A stretch of 64,000 nt of DNA, taken from NCBI GenBank assembly GCA_965226155.1, contig OZ245331.1:558001-622000 (forward strand), in the 5' to 3' direction. A program made the translations under genes and the position numbers. The notes beneath the pieces are model-generated. The model had not been told where the DNA came from and did not search any database. It saw nothing but the letters and a program-made list of their open reading frames with translations. Position 1 is the stretch's first letter. Each line of letters starts with the position of its first letter. Source of the stretch: G965226155 sp965226155 (GTDB taxonomy: Bacteria; Pseudomonadota; Gammaproteobacteria; Eutrophobiales; Eutrophobiaceae). Of the stretch, positions 27,656-36,944 are shown one piece after another.

Positions 27656-29128
27656 TCAATATTGCTGTATTTTTTCAATCCAGTGTTTTGACATTTCACC
27701 TGCCTCGGCAAATTCAATGTGTTCTATTAGTGCTTCCCGTATAGTTAACGGCTTGTTTTCCTTCTTACTTAGTTGAGGTAAATAGTTATTCAATTGTTTA
27801 CTAAATTCCATTGCCGGCATATCAAGATTCAGATCAGTCCCTTTAACTTCTTCTACAAAGCCTAAAATCTCCTCATGCAGTACATTAAAAATTTTCATTC
27901 CTTTTTCGGTAAATCCACCAATTTCGCTGAGATTATCAATACCAATTTGCAATTGTATTACAGATCTTAATGCGAAATCAGCGATATAGTCTCCTTCTGG
28001 ACCACTGAACTCTTTACTTTTATACATTCTATGAAAAAATTTAGCTACAAGTGTAAACACATAAGTTGCGTGCATCAATCCATGTGGTGGCCTGGCATCC
28101 CAACGCCATGGCTGATAATAAATAAAAGAACCTGGGATCTCTTCCATGATAGGAGTTTCCTCATCCAGAAAAAATAATCTAAGATGAAAATATTCATGGA
28201 CAAAGGTTTCTGCTAACCAAACGCGCGCGCAGGGTAACATTAACGTTATTAGACCTGGTAATTCTGTATTTGTAGTACTTCCAACACCTCTTTCATAAGG
28301 TGATTTTGTTGCAAGCACCCTTGTCCATTTACAGAATTGATTAAACCCTTCAGGATAAAATCTTTCATAAAGATCCATTGCAGATTCAATGGCCTCCATT
28401 TCTTCTTTACCTATGACCTGAGGCGCAGCTGCAGCATATTCACCATCTGGTGTCTCAAAGTAAGGAAATCTGGAACCAAAAGGGTTAAGGTAAAAATGAG
28501 TATTAAGTTTAGTGATTAATGGAAGTCTTTCCAGCCGGACAGATTGCAATAGTTTTATCGGCTCTTTATCAAGATCGATATCATACATATCACTGTCTTT
28601 TTTCAGTTTAAGGATCGAATTAGTGAGAGAAATAATTTCAGCATGATGGTTACCAATTAATACAAGATCAGTGCCCGGAATGGAAAATGGCAATTTAATT
28701 TTAAACGGCCTATCGAACGTAATGGTTTCTTTATTAAGATACAGTACTGCTATAACAAACAATTTGAAAAAATCTAATTGCTCATGAAGTTGTGATTCAA
28801 CCATGTTTGCTATTTTAGTTTGTTCTTGACCATTCCAGGTCTTCGCTCTAAGCATTACCATATCAAGAACAGAAAGACGATTGTATATCGTCACTGACCA
28901 CGCATATGCTAGGGGGTCCTGCCATACACGGGAAAATATTTCTCCGGATAAATTTTCAATTCCTTCATAAATTGACAAAAATTCTATTTCTTCAGGAGAA
29001 TGATTAAGTGGATGGTTTTCTGTAAAAAATTCTTTAGTTGCAACTACCGCAGCAATACCTTTCCGATAACGATCCTCAAAGAAGTCAGTACGTTTCCATA
29101 CATAATCTTTGATTTCAAAATTATTCAT
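27656..29128 (-). CDS. HExxH-type putative peptide-modifying enzyme
   Basis: 490 residues from ATG 29128; a TTG at 29152 is the alternative. The key motif is WLAETFVHEYFHLRLFFLDE, about two thirds along. It is followed by a Trp-rich YYQPWRWDARPPHG and LMHATYVFTLVAKFFHRM. This is the signature of the mod_HExxH family linked to ribosomal peptide modification, some of which are reported to be 2-oxoglutarate-dependent peptide hydroxylases; an ordinary zinc protease would lack the Arg-Pro-x-x-Gly-x-x-His block. A 30-codon ORF and a terminator-like hairpin lie just upstream in the same direction. IS30 copies bracket the pair. The family call is from motif memory; substrate unknown. Confidence 0.6.
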   Translation of the reverse strand: MNNFEIKDYVWKRTDFFEDRYRKGIAAVVATKEFFTENHPLNHSPEEIEFLSIYEGIENLSGEIFSRVWQDPLAYAWSVTIYNRLSVLDMVMLRAKTWNGQEQTKIANMVESQLHEQLDFFKLFVIAVLYLNKETITFDRPFKIKLPFSIPGTDLVLIGNHHAEIISLTNSILKLKKDSDMYDIDLDKEPIKLLQSVRLERLPLITKLNTHFYLNPFGSRFPYFETPDGEYAAAAPQVIGKEEMEAIESAMDLYERFYPEGFNQFCKWTRVLATKSPYERGVGSTTNTELPGLITLMLPCARVWLAETFVHEYFHLRLFFLDEETPIMEEIPGSFIYYQPWRWDARPPHGLMHATYVFTLVAKFFHRMYKSKEFSGPEGDYIADFALRSVIQLQIGIDNLSEIGGFTEKGMKIFNVLHEEILGFVEEVKGTDLNLDMPAMEFSKQLNNYLPQLSKKENKPLTIREALIEHIEFAEAGEMSKHWIEKIQQY

Positions 29129-29178
29129 TACTGGGGGACGGGGTGGATCCAATCGACAAATGTGAACTTAATTTTCAT

Positions 29179-29209
29179 CAAAACAAAATGGGCGGCATCT
29201 GCCGCCCAT
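29179..29209 (-). terminator. hairpin with U-tract between micro-ORF and HExxH gene
   Basis: ATGGGCGGCA (29188-29197) pairs perfectly with TGCCGCCCAT (29200-29209). On the reverse strand it is followed by TTTTGTTTT. It would end or attenuate transcription after the small upstream ORF while letting some pass into the HExxH gene, a layout common between precursor and enzyme genes. Confidence 0.6.
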
Positions 29210-29240
29210 CATTGTACTGTATTAAATGTTAAAGAATTTC

Positions 29241-29333
29241 CTACGCAATACTCATTGACATCGCTGAACGAAAGTGTTTCCTCCAGAGTGCATCAGATGC
29301 ACATCTATCAATGTTTTCTAATCTAGCTTTCAT
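29241..29333 (-). CDS. 30-residue ORF, candidate precursor peptide or gene fragment
   Basis: Reads MKARLENIDRCASDALWRKH then FRSAMSMSIA and stops at TAG 29241. It has one cysteine and a repetitive Ser/Met/Ala end. The frame is open upstream through IIKESNLTDVSKGI to the IS30 copy 3 boundary at 29402. When the IS is removed the frame runs only a few codons further to a TAA without an ATG, so it is either a true micro-ORF or the end of a rearranged gene. The idea that it is the substrate of the downstream enzyme is inference from position. Confidence 0.3.
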   Translation of the reverse strand: MKARLENIDRCASDALWRKHFRSAMSMSIA

Positions 29334-29401
29334 TGAAATGCAAAGGTTTTTAACGATTATTCCTTTAGAAACATCAGTTAGATTTGATTCTTTAATAATC
29401 G

Positions 29402-30465
29402 TGAATTCAATTTGTAAGTGCAACTCAATTAGGTGGCACGAACGGCAAGCTGCGGTAGCATCCTTACCTTTCGTTCCAGCAAGAAAGAGAGGCACAGATG
29501 AGACACTACACACAGCTTACCGAGCATCAACGTTACCAGATTTGCGCCCTGATGAAAGCAGGACATACACAAACGGAGATAGCCGCCTTGATAGGCGTGC
29601 ATAAATCTACTATTAGCCGTGAACTCAGACGCAACCGTGGCTTGAGAGGCTATCGACCCCGCCAAGCTCAGTTGCTCCGGCAAGCGCGTCGAGAAGCCAG
29701 CCAACAACAGCGACTCCCCACGACCTTGTGGGAGCGAGTAGAGGTCTGGCTGCGGGACGAATGGAGTCCTGAGCAAATCAGTGACTGGTTGCTTAAACGA
29801 GAAGGTATCGCTCTGAGTCATGAATGGACATATCACTACATATACCAGGACAAGGCAGACGGCGGTGAGCTGTACCGGTACTTGCGTTGCCAGAAGAAAC
29901 GAAAGAAGCGTTATGGTAGTTATCAACGTCGTGGGGTTCTGGTGAATCAGATCAGCATTGATAAGCGTCCAGCCATTGTGAACAGGAAGACACGCATCGG
30001 TGACTGGGAAGTGGACACCGTCATCGGCAAAGGCCATCGACAGGCGCTGGTCACCTTGAGCGAGCGCAAGTCGATGTACACCTTGATTGCACAGGTGAAA
30101 CGACGAACTGCCTCTGCCGTCAGGCAAGCTATCGTGCGATTGTTGTCTAATATGAAGGCGTCGGTTCACACGATCACCTCGGATAATGGAAAAGAATTTG
30201 CTGAGCATGAGGTTATTGCTCAACAATTGAACGCGGGTTTCTATTTTGCACATCCTTATTCCTCCTGGGAACGGGATTTAAATGAAAATATCAATGGTCT
30301 CATTCGACAGTACTTCCCAAAGAAAATGGACTCCAGCACGATTACACAAAAGCAGTTAAACTTGGTCATGAAAAAACTCAATCACCGTCCCAGAAAAACA
30401 CTTAATTCAAAAACACTACATGAAGTCTTTTTTAACATCAACGTTGCACTTCAAAGTTGAATCCG
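29402..30465 (+). mobile_element. IS30-family element, copy 3, complete
   Basis: Begins TGAATTCAATTTGTAAGTGC and ends with the complement of CGGATTCAACTTTGAAGTGC. CG at 29400-29401 and 30466-30467 is the target duplication. It is inserted between the micro-ORF region and the tRNA-Met fragment. Confidence 0.9.
29498..30460 (+). CDS. IS30-family transposase
   Basis: 320 residues, nearly identical to the copy at 26593 (here QICALMKAGHTQTEIA and ISDWLLKREGIALSHEW). The DDE residues lie in GDWEVDTVIGKGH, TSDNGKEFAEH and LNENINGLIRQ. The frame is intact, so this copy could supply transposase for all others. Confidence 0.92.
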   Translation: MRHYTQLTEHQRYQICALMKAGHTQTEIAALIGVHKSTISRELRRNRGLRGYRPRQAQLLRQARREASQQQRLPTTLWERVEVWLRDEWSPEQISDWLLKREGIALSHEWTYHYIYQDKADGGELYRYLRCQKKRKKRYGSYQRRGVLVNQISIDKRPAIVNRKTRIGDWEVDTVIGKGHRQALVTLSERKSMYTLIAQVKRRTASAVRQAIVRLLSNMKASVHTITSDNGKEFAEHEVIAQQLNAGFYFAHPYSSWERDLNENINGLIRQYFPKKMDSSTITQKQLNLVMKKLNHRPRKTLNSKTLHEVFFNINVALQS

Positions 30466-30560
30466 CGAATACTTATAACCTCTGTTAATTAATATTTATG
30501 GGAGGATTAAAAATAGTAAATAGTTGAGATACAATTGAAATTAGGCATAAGGGACCCACA

Positions 30561-30605
30561 CTCATAACGCCGGGGTCGGTGGTTCAAGTCCACCCATAGC
30601 CACCA
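30561..30605 (+). tRNA. 3' half of tRNA-Met(CAT), elongator type
   Basis: The loop CTCTAA-like CTCATAA (anticodon CAT) at 30561-30567 is followed by CGCCG, variable GGGTC, T-arm GGTGG/TTCAAGT/CCACC, acceptor CATAGCC, discriminator A and CCA (30603-30605). The preceding bases GGGACCCACA do not pair with the 3' anticodon stem, so the 5' half is absent. As with the Gln and Arg fragments this marks an integration junction. No integrase lies next to it. Confidence 0.8.
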
Positions 30606-30606
30606 A

Positions 30607-31792
30607 TCATTTCCCATCAAAGTTTAATCTGCCCGCTTCCAACCAATCCGAGTTTTTGCTTTTATTAGTTGCGTTTCGAGGTCCGCTTACCTTAGCGTCT
30701 GCGCTACGAACTTCTTCAGAATCCGGATCAGGGGGCCATACTTCATCTGGCGCAACTGTCATACGGACAATAATTTCATCCTGTGTAATATTCCACACCA
30801 TCATGTCGTCAGCTAATGCCATTTTCCCACTGTAGCTTTTCCTAATATCAGCGATAGCTTCTGGTGCAATATCGAAATCAGTGAAGATGTGATAAGGCAC
30901 AGCCATCCTGGGTTTTAATGCGGCAAATATTTTTCCACATGAAATCGGCGGCGTATGGAAAACCGTACCCACTCTATGAGCGCGTTCCGGACTATCACCT
31001 TTTTTATTTATAAGCTGATTTACAGTGAAGTAGCACTCGTGAACAAGAATGTCTGCATCTTTGCCTTCCTCCATAAACCAACGATTAGGAACCGTGTCGC
31101 CCGAATACACAAACTTCAAGCCCTTCCATTCCAAACTATAGCTAACAGCACCGTCCATAACATGGATAGCCGGAAAGGACTTAATGACCACGCCGTCTTT
31201 GTCATATATAACTTGAGTTTTAGAGTAATCAAATTCGTGAGCATTAATAATCGAGCCTTCTTTCGCGATTGCACCCCGACGTCCATCGATATCCCAGCTA
31301 TACATCTCTTTCATGCGATCCATGGCATAGGCCGTGCCGTATTTCTTTTTCTTGCCACTGGGGCCATACACCTCAAGTGGCACAACTCGGTAGGAAACCC
31401 ATCCACCGATGTACAGGGCGTCGAGATCACCCATATGATCCATATGAAGATGCGATATAAAGACTTTATTGAGTTTATTAAACGAGGTTTCTAATGCGCC
31501 TAAATTGTCGACTGCCCCTTTACCGATATCAAAAATAAATTTCTCACCATTGCCTAACTCAACCAACCAGGCGGCTGATGCCTGTGCTGGGCGGGCATGA
31601 GGGGTACCTGTTCCTAGCGCAATCACCCGCATTTCATCTTCGGCTAATTCTTCAGTATTAGGGAAGTAAAAGTCACGTCGTTTGGTATCAGCTGCTGAGT
31701 TGTGCCAAAAAACCATCAGGCCAAGAGTTGTAGCTATGACGAGTGAAAACAGGGTAGGGCTGAATTTATTTTTTGGGGGCTAAATATGGCAT
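30607..31792 (-). pseudogene. MBL-fold hydrolase with membrane anchor, frameshift in A6 tract
   Basis: The zinc motif HLHMDHMGD is present in NKVFISHLHMDHMGDLDALY, with further ligands in IHVMDGAVSY, FVYSGDTVPN and VPYHIFTDFD. The domain matches RNase Z/arylsulfatase-like hydrolases, including those annotated as GntH. The long ATG frame starts at 31716, inside a hydrophobic anchor. From ATG 31792 the sequence reads MPYLAPK and would join the anchor KFSPTLFSLVIATTLGLMVF if the run of six T at 31769-31774 (+ strand) were five. The catalytic domain is intact, so a cytosolic or differently started form may persist; a sequencing error is also possible. Confidence 0.65.
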
Positions 31793-31900
31793 CTTAGTCT
31801 TCCTTATTATTGACCATCAGTATAGTACAATAAGAAAAGTATTTATATACGTTAACACTAGGTGTCTATAATAACGGGATAAAATCATTAAACTTACACC

Positions 31901-32971
31901 ATGAAATCCACAATTTTTATTCTCGTAGTATGTGTAATCTCTCTCAATACAACCAGAGTGATGGCACACCATGGCCGCTCTAATTTTCTTTTTGATGCCT
32001 TCACTACTCTGGAAGGGAGGGTGACAGATTACAAGTGGCGGAATCCACATGTCTATATTGAATTACAGACAACGAACGAAAGTGATGAGACTGAAACTTG
32101 GTTAATTGAAGGAGGAACACCTTCAACATTAACAAGATTGGGCTGGAAGAAAGATTCAATTAAAATAGGAGATAACGTCACAGCTGTTGGCAACCCTGAT
32201 CGGAATCCTAAAAAGAACTTCATTTTTCTTGATCACATTGTTCGTGAGAATGGAGAAACGTTTTACTTAAAAAGCCTCAGAAGAACTGATGGTAGTGTCC
32301 AAAAGCCCATTAGTGTTTCATCTGGGAATGAAAATAATTTGCCTTCGCAGGATTTTTCTGGAACTTGGGCGCGTGGCCCAAATAACTCTGTGACTGGCCA
32401 ATATAATTTACCACCTAGTAACTGGCCATTAACCATGCGTGGAAATGAGCAAGTTGCCCGCTTTCATGAACGCGATAATCCATCATATGATTGTAAAGAA
32501 AGAGGGTTGCCACTTTATGATTTCCATCCATATTATCTATTGTGGATGCGCTATGAAGACCGGATTGAAATAATTCCACAAAACTCAAACTTAACTCGGA
32601 AACTTTATTTAACTCAGACTACCCATCCCGACGATATCGAGCCTAGTCTAATGGGACATTCCATTGCTCAGATTAATGAGGATGGTAGCTTACTGGTGGA
32701 AACCTTCGGATTTCCTGCTGATCTGAAGTGGGGTCTTACCCCCGGAATAGATTCAAGCGAGCAAAAACATATTAGAGCACGTTACACTCTTACCAATAAC
32801 GGCTTTGGAATGGATATTTCAATAATACTTGATGACCCGGTTTATCTAACAGAACCAGTGACGATTAACGGCAGTTACATCAAAGTTGCTGATATATCAT
32901 TTGAACCTTACGCATGCGATCTGGAGAATGCCAGAAGAGCGTTATCTCCACCACAGAATACGCCCAAATAA
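31901..32971 (+). CDS. DUF6152 family exported protein
   Basis: 356 residues with a signal peptide MKSTIFILVVCVISLNTTRV cleaved near MAHHG. The mature start AHHGRSNFLFDAFTTLEGRV and YKWRNPHVYIELQT is the DUF6152 signature (AHH, then NPH). The protein has a second half of about 200 residues (DFSGTWARGPNN, then LWMRYEDRIEIIPQ) as in longer family members. Function is unknown; it acts outside the inner membrane. A degenerate REP-like repeat follows the stop. Confidence 0.8.
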   Translation: MKSTIFILVVCVISLNTTRVMAHHGRSNFLFDAFTTLEGRVTDYKWRNPHVYIELQTTNESDETETWLIEGGTPSTLTRLGWKKDSIKIGDNVTAVGNPDRNPKKNFIFLDHIVRENGETFYLKSLRRTDGSVQKPISVSSGNENNLPSQDFSGTWARGPNNSVTGQYNLPPSNWPLTMRGNEQVARFHERDNPSYDCKERGLPLYDFHPYYLLWMRYEDRIEIIPQNSNLTRKLYLTQTTHPDDIEPSLMGHSIAQINEDGSLLVETFGFPADLKWGLTPGIDSSEQKHIRARYTLTNNGFGMDISIILDDPVYLTEPVTINGSYIKVADISFEPYACDLENARRALSPPQNTPK

Positions 32972-33319
32972 TGAAACTAGTGTCCGCTTTTGGTAGAAAG
33001 GAGCTATTCGATCTTGACCAGATAAGCACTAGAATCAAGATATAACGCTGATTATTTCATTTTATTTCAACTATGTGTTACTGTGCGCGCATCTGCTAAC
33101 CCCAAAAGGTTATCAGTGCGTCTCTTTAATTGTTAGTTTGCCTCATTATCGTTGCCCGTTTTCAAGGCATTGCATACGCCGAGTCCTACTGCCCCCTCCT
33201 TGTTGAGAGCCAATTACTGCCTGCCCCACATATCGGCGAAGCTATGAGTACGACCTGCTCGGGTCTTTTTCTCATTAAAGCAAACCGAAGACTGACAACG
33301 AATAATTTAGGATAATAGA
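32972..33319. other. intergenic region and rhlE leader
   Basis: Starts with a degenerate REP-like arm (TGTCCGCTTTTGGTAGAAAG at 32981). Towards rhlE, a short GC stem followed by T's (GACCTGCTCGGGTCTTTTT near 33249) could act as an attenuator in the rhlE leader. The small open frame at 33130-33315 starts with TTG, lacks a ribosome site and I do not count it as a gene. Confidence 0.4.
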
Positions 33320-34612
33320 ATGACTTTTGACAAACTTGGACTCTCCGAACCATTGCTGCGCGCGGTGAAAGCCACAGGCTATATCAAGCCAACACCGATA
33401 CAGATACAGACCATCCCTGCAATTTTAGATGGTAGGGACATCATGGCGACTGCACAAACCGGTACCGGGAAAACTGCTGGTTTTACTCTGCCTTTGTTGC
33501 AACGACTCAACAACAAACCCCCTGTAAAGAGTAACCGTGCTAGGGCACTGGTACTGACACCTACACGTGAGCTTGCAGCTCAAGTTCAGGACAGCGTTAA
33601 AACTTATGGTAAATATCTAAACCTTAGATCCGCCGTTGTTTTCGGTGGGGTCAACATTAATCCTCAAATGATGAAATTACGCCGTGGTGTTGATGTGCTA
33701 GTAGCAACCCCTGGCCGTCTCCTTGATCTGCATCAACAGAATTCAGTTAATTTTAATGACATTGAGATCCTGGTCCTAGATGAAGCAGATCGGATGCTCG
33801 ATATGGGTTTCATCCCTGATATAAAAAGGATCATGGCCTTACTGCCGAAACAGCGACAAAACCTGTTGTTCTCCGCAACGATTTCCAGTGAAATTCGCCA
33901 ACTCGTCAAAAGCATTACTAACAATCCGGTCGAAATCGATATTTCTCCGCGAAACTCAACCGTTAGTAAGATTGCCCAAAAAATTCATACTGTGGATAAA
34001 GCACGCAAAGCAAAACTACTTAGCCACTTGATCCGTACGGAAAACTGGTACCAAGTTCTGGTGTTTAATCGAACGAAACACGGCGCAGACAAACTAGTAA
34101 AACAGCTGGCCCGAGATAAAATCCACGCAGCGGCTATACACAGCAATAAAAGCCAACTTCAACGTACAAAAGCACTGGCCGATTTTAAAAAGGACAAAAT
34201 TCAAGTTCTGGTGGCGACCGATATCGCCTCTAGAGGAATTGACATTGACCAACTCTCCCACGTGGTCAATTTTGACTTACCACATACCCCTGAAGATTAT
34301 ATACATCGTATAGGCCGTACCGGTCGCGCAGGTGCAAGTGGTAATGCAATCTCTCTGGTAAGCGCTGATGAATTCAAACAACTGAAAGGCATCGAGCGGC
34401 TAATCAAACACAAGATTGATCGTGAAGAAATTGAAGGATTTTCTCCAGGACACATTCTTCTAGAAACCACCTCGGCAAAACCTGGCAACAACAGACTACG
34501 GTCAAAGCCAGGAGAAAATAAATTTAATACTAGAAACAAGACGCGCAATGGTTATAAAAGAAAACACGCCCGCGGAAGAAATAGTAGCTCAAGCGCGCAA
34601 AGCCAAGTTTAG
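33320..34612 (+). CDS. rhlE: ATP-dependent RNA helicase RhlE
   Basis: 430 residues with every DEAD-box motif: Q-motif [10 protein letters not shown], Walker [65 protein letters not shown] and [12 protein letters not shown]. The basic C-terminal tail ([17 protein letters not shown]) binds RNA. RhlE proteins help ribosome assembly and mRNA turnover, especially in the cold. Single gene; its leader may be regulated. Confidence 0.95.
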   Translation: MTFDKLGLSEPLLRAVKATGYIKPTPIQIQTIPAILDGRDIMATAQTGTGKTAGFTLPLLQRLNNKPPVKSNRARALVLTPTRELAAQVQDSVKTYGKYLNLRSAVVFGGVNINPQMMKLRRGVDVLVATPGRLLDLHQQNSVNFNDIEILVLDEADRMLDMGFIPDIKRIMALLPKQRQNLLFSATISSEIRQLVKSITNNPVEIDISPRNSTVSKIAQKIHTVDKARKAKLLSHLIRTENWYQVLVFNRTKHGADKLVKQLARDKIHAAAIHSNKSQLQRTKALADFKKDKIQVLVATDIASRGIDIDQLSHVVNFDLPHTPEDYIHRIGRTGRAGASGNAISLVSADEFKQLKGIERLIKHKIDREEIEGFSPGHILLETTSAKPGNNRLRSKPGENKFNTRNKTRNGYKRKHARGRNSSSSAQSQV

Positions 34613-34803
34613 TAATTGCTATTCTTATTGAAGGTTCACAGAGAGGTGCCTAGTAAATCCTCCCATTAAACCCAATTCCTCCTATAAATATAAACTTTTT
34701 GCTTTATTGTGATATCAATAGAAATCAGAGTTAAAAATTTCTGAGATGTAGATTGGATCCATCAAAACCGATATTATAAATTGAGTTACAAAAAGGAGGC
34801 ATA

Positions 34804-35184
34804 ATGACGAAAGAGATCATCACATCCGACAAGGTTGCCAAACCTCTCGTTCCGCTTTCCAGTGCCGTTAAGGTCGGAAACCTAATCTTCGTATCGGGTA
34901 TGACGCCCTTTGACGCTAATTATAAGGTTGCCAAGGATGATTTCAGAACCCAAATGCGACAATGCATGGAAAATATGGAAGCAGTCCTGGAAGCTACAGG
35001 ATCGTCGTTGGAGAAGGTGGCAAAGGTCAATGTGATCCTGACACAGATCACAGATTTTGACACCATGAACGAGATCTACCGAACTTATTTCAAAGAAGGA
35101 AGTTATCCAGCCCGGACCACAACGGAAGCAAAACTTAACGGCAAAGACTTTCTAATTGAGATCGAGTGCGTGGCGGAGGCATAA
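34804..35184 (+). CDS. RidA family protein
   Basis: 126 residues with the YjgF/RidA fold: PLSSAVKVGNLIFVSGMTPF, then QMRQCMENMEAVLEATGSSL, KVNVILTQITDF and SYPARTTTEAKL, where the Arg contacts the substrate. The end IEIECVAEA is typical. AAAGGAGG precedes the ATG. RidA-type enzymes hydrolyse reactive imines and enamines made by PLP enzymes; this member differs from canonical RidA, so its substrate is open. Confidence 0.88.
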   Translation: MTKEIITSDKVAKPLVPLSSAVKVGNLIFVSGMTPFDANYKVAKDDFRTQMRQCMENMEAVLEATGSSLEKVAKVNVILTQITDFDTMNEIYRTYFKEGSYPARTTTEAKLNGKDFLIEIECVAEA

Positions 35185-35209
35185 AATATTCCTGCCAGAC
35201 AAATCTACA

Positions 35210-35925
35210 TTATGATGCTTTCTCAACTTTATTGAGTCTACCTGTCTTACAGTCATAAATTAAGCCGTATATAATAATTTCATCCGGAACTAATGGATGT
35301 TCTTTAATCCTACGGACATCCTCTATAACACTTTTTACATTATCCGAAATGGTTAGCCAATCAATATAGTTTCCTTCTGTCGAGCCAGGCCCTTCTCCAG
35401 AATCCTGCCAGCCGTTTTCAGTAACAGTTGATGCTTTTAAGCTACTAGCAAGCAAGCTTCTCATAATATCATCAGTAAATGTTTCCATTCCATATTCTGT
35501 ATGGTGGATGACGAACCATTCTCGTGTCCCTAGTAGCTTGTATGATATTACAAGTGATCGTATAGCATCATCACTAGCACGGCCGCCAGCATTTCTTATT
35601 ACGTGGGCATCACCTTCTGCCAATCCAACAAATTTTGCAGGATCTAATCGGGCATCCATACAAGTCAAGATGAAAAAATACCTTGTGGGAGGCACTGTAA
35701 GATTTGTTTTATCACCGAAATTTGCAACATACTCAGCATTGGCTTCCAATACTTCATCGAGAATTACTCACTGCCAATCCAACAAATTTTGCAGGATCTA
35801 ATCGGGCATCCATACAAGTCAAGATGAAAAAATACCTTGTGGGAGGCACTGTAAAATTTGTTTTATCACCGAAATTTGCAACATACTCAGCATTGGCTTC
35901 CAATACTTCATCGAGAATTACTCAT
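35210..35925 (-). pseudogene. beta-carbonic anhydrase-like gene with tandem duplication
   Basis: AAGGAG and ATG 35925 mark the original start, but that frame reads MSNSR and stops. A 154-bp tandem duplication (35617-35770 and 35771-35924) then repeats the N-terminal coding region out of frame, since 154 is not a multiple of three. The long frame starts only at a TTG at 35749. The zinc motif [11 protein letters not shown] is present, but the second site reads [11 protein letters not shown], where the usual ligand is Cys (HHTDCGM). Two defects, frame and ligand, make a working enzyme unlikely. Confidence 0.7.
35617..35924. repeat. 154-bp tandem duplication in the carbonic anhydrase gene
   Basis: The segment beginning CTGCCAATCCAACAAATTTT at 35617 recurs at 35771. 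I see one difference between the copies (GTAAGATTTG against GTAAAATTTG), so the event is recent. The period of 154 shifts the reading frame. Confidence 0.9.
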
Positions 35926-36061
35926 AATAACTCCTTATAATTTTGGAATTACATTATATAAAAATTTAATTCCAACTTTCGACTCAAAGCGGACATCACT
36001 ACGGTTTTGGGTAATTCAGAGAGAATGTTAATTTTTTTGATACTAATTCATTTACAATGTA

Positions 36062-36786
36062 ATGATGTCTATCGATTATCCCATCATTATCCCCGCCTAT
36101 GATGAAGAAGACTATTTGCCGGCAACATTAACTGCGCTGAATGATGCAATGTCGCCGCTAAATCTCAACGGGGAGATTATTGTTGTCGATAATAACTCCA
36201 GTGATAAAACCGCAAAGATCGCTACCGCCCGGGGAGCACAAGTTATTTTTGAAAAAATTAACCACATATCACGCGCCCGAAACGCGGGTGCACGTAGGGC
36301 AGAAGGACGTTACCTCATCTTTGTCGATGCTGACACACTGGTATCACATGCATTATTGCAACAAGCCCTTGCCAATCTGGAAAGTCGACAAATAATTGGT
36401 GGTGGTGCACGAGTGATAGGCGACAAACCGCTGCATTTCTCAATGCGACTGTTATTATCGTTCTGGGATTTTATCTCTATCCATACCTGCACCGCTTCAG
36501 GCAGTTTTATTTATTGTCGGCGTGACGCCTTTGAATCAATTGATGGCTTCAACGAAGACGTCTACGCCAGTGAAGAAATTTGGTTATCCAGAAAAATAAA
36601 AAAATTGGTCAGAAAAAAGGGCAAGCCTTCTGCATAATCAAAGAACCGCCAGTCATTACTTCAATGCGTAAGATGGAATGGTATTCACCGTTATATATTT
36701 ATTCTTATACATTGATGCTCGCTATTTTTCCCTTCATTGTACGCATCAAATCATTATGCACACCATGGTATAACAGACCCGACTAA
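36062..36786 (+). pseudogene. family 2 glycosyltransferase, frameshift in poly-A
   Basis: GT-A fold with PIIIPAYDEEDYLPATLTAL, VVDNNSSDKT, ARNAGARRAEGRYLIFVDAD and the acceptor region SGSFIYCRRDAFESIDGFNE. The first frame ends at 36637. A shift in the A-run near 36598 continues as LGQKKGQAFCIIKEPPVITS, MRKMEWYSPLYIY and a membrane segment to 36786. The second part is the normal end of this protein. Likely a phase-variable or decayed gene, unless the run is a sequencing error. Confidence 0.7.
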
Positions 36787-36808
36787 TTTTTAAAAATAAT
36801 CAAAGTAT

Positions 36809-36838
36809 AATGTCCGCTTTTGGCACAAAGCAGACATT
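36809..36838. repeat. REP-like palindrome, copy E
   Basis: AATGTCCGCTT and AAGCAGACATT arms around TTGGCAC, the same unit as at 1345 and 2147 in the opposite sense. It lies after the glycosyltransferase gene. A half unit (AAAGCGGACAT) is at 35986-35996. Confidence 0.65.
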
Positions 36839-36944
36839 GACTATAGTAGGATCACCTAATAGTGAATATCTGCTAGAAAGTTTGTTGCGCTTACATTACA
36901 CTTAATAGATGAATAGATTTATTAAGTGTATTTAATTAAACACG

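Noticed and set aside
33130..33315. Small open frame before rhlE
   Set aside because: TTG start, no ribosome site, lies in the probable rhlE leader.
36510..36640. Two separate genes for the glycosyltransferase pieces
   Set aside because: The second piece is the normal C-terminal end of the first; an A-run frameshift explains both.
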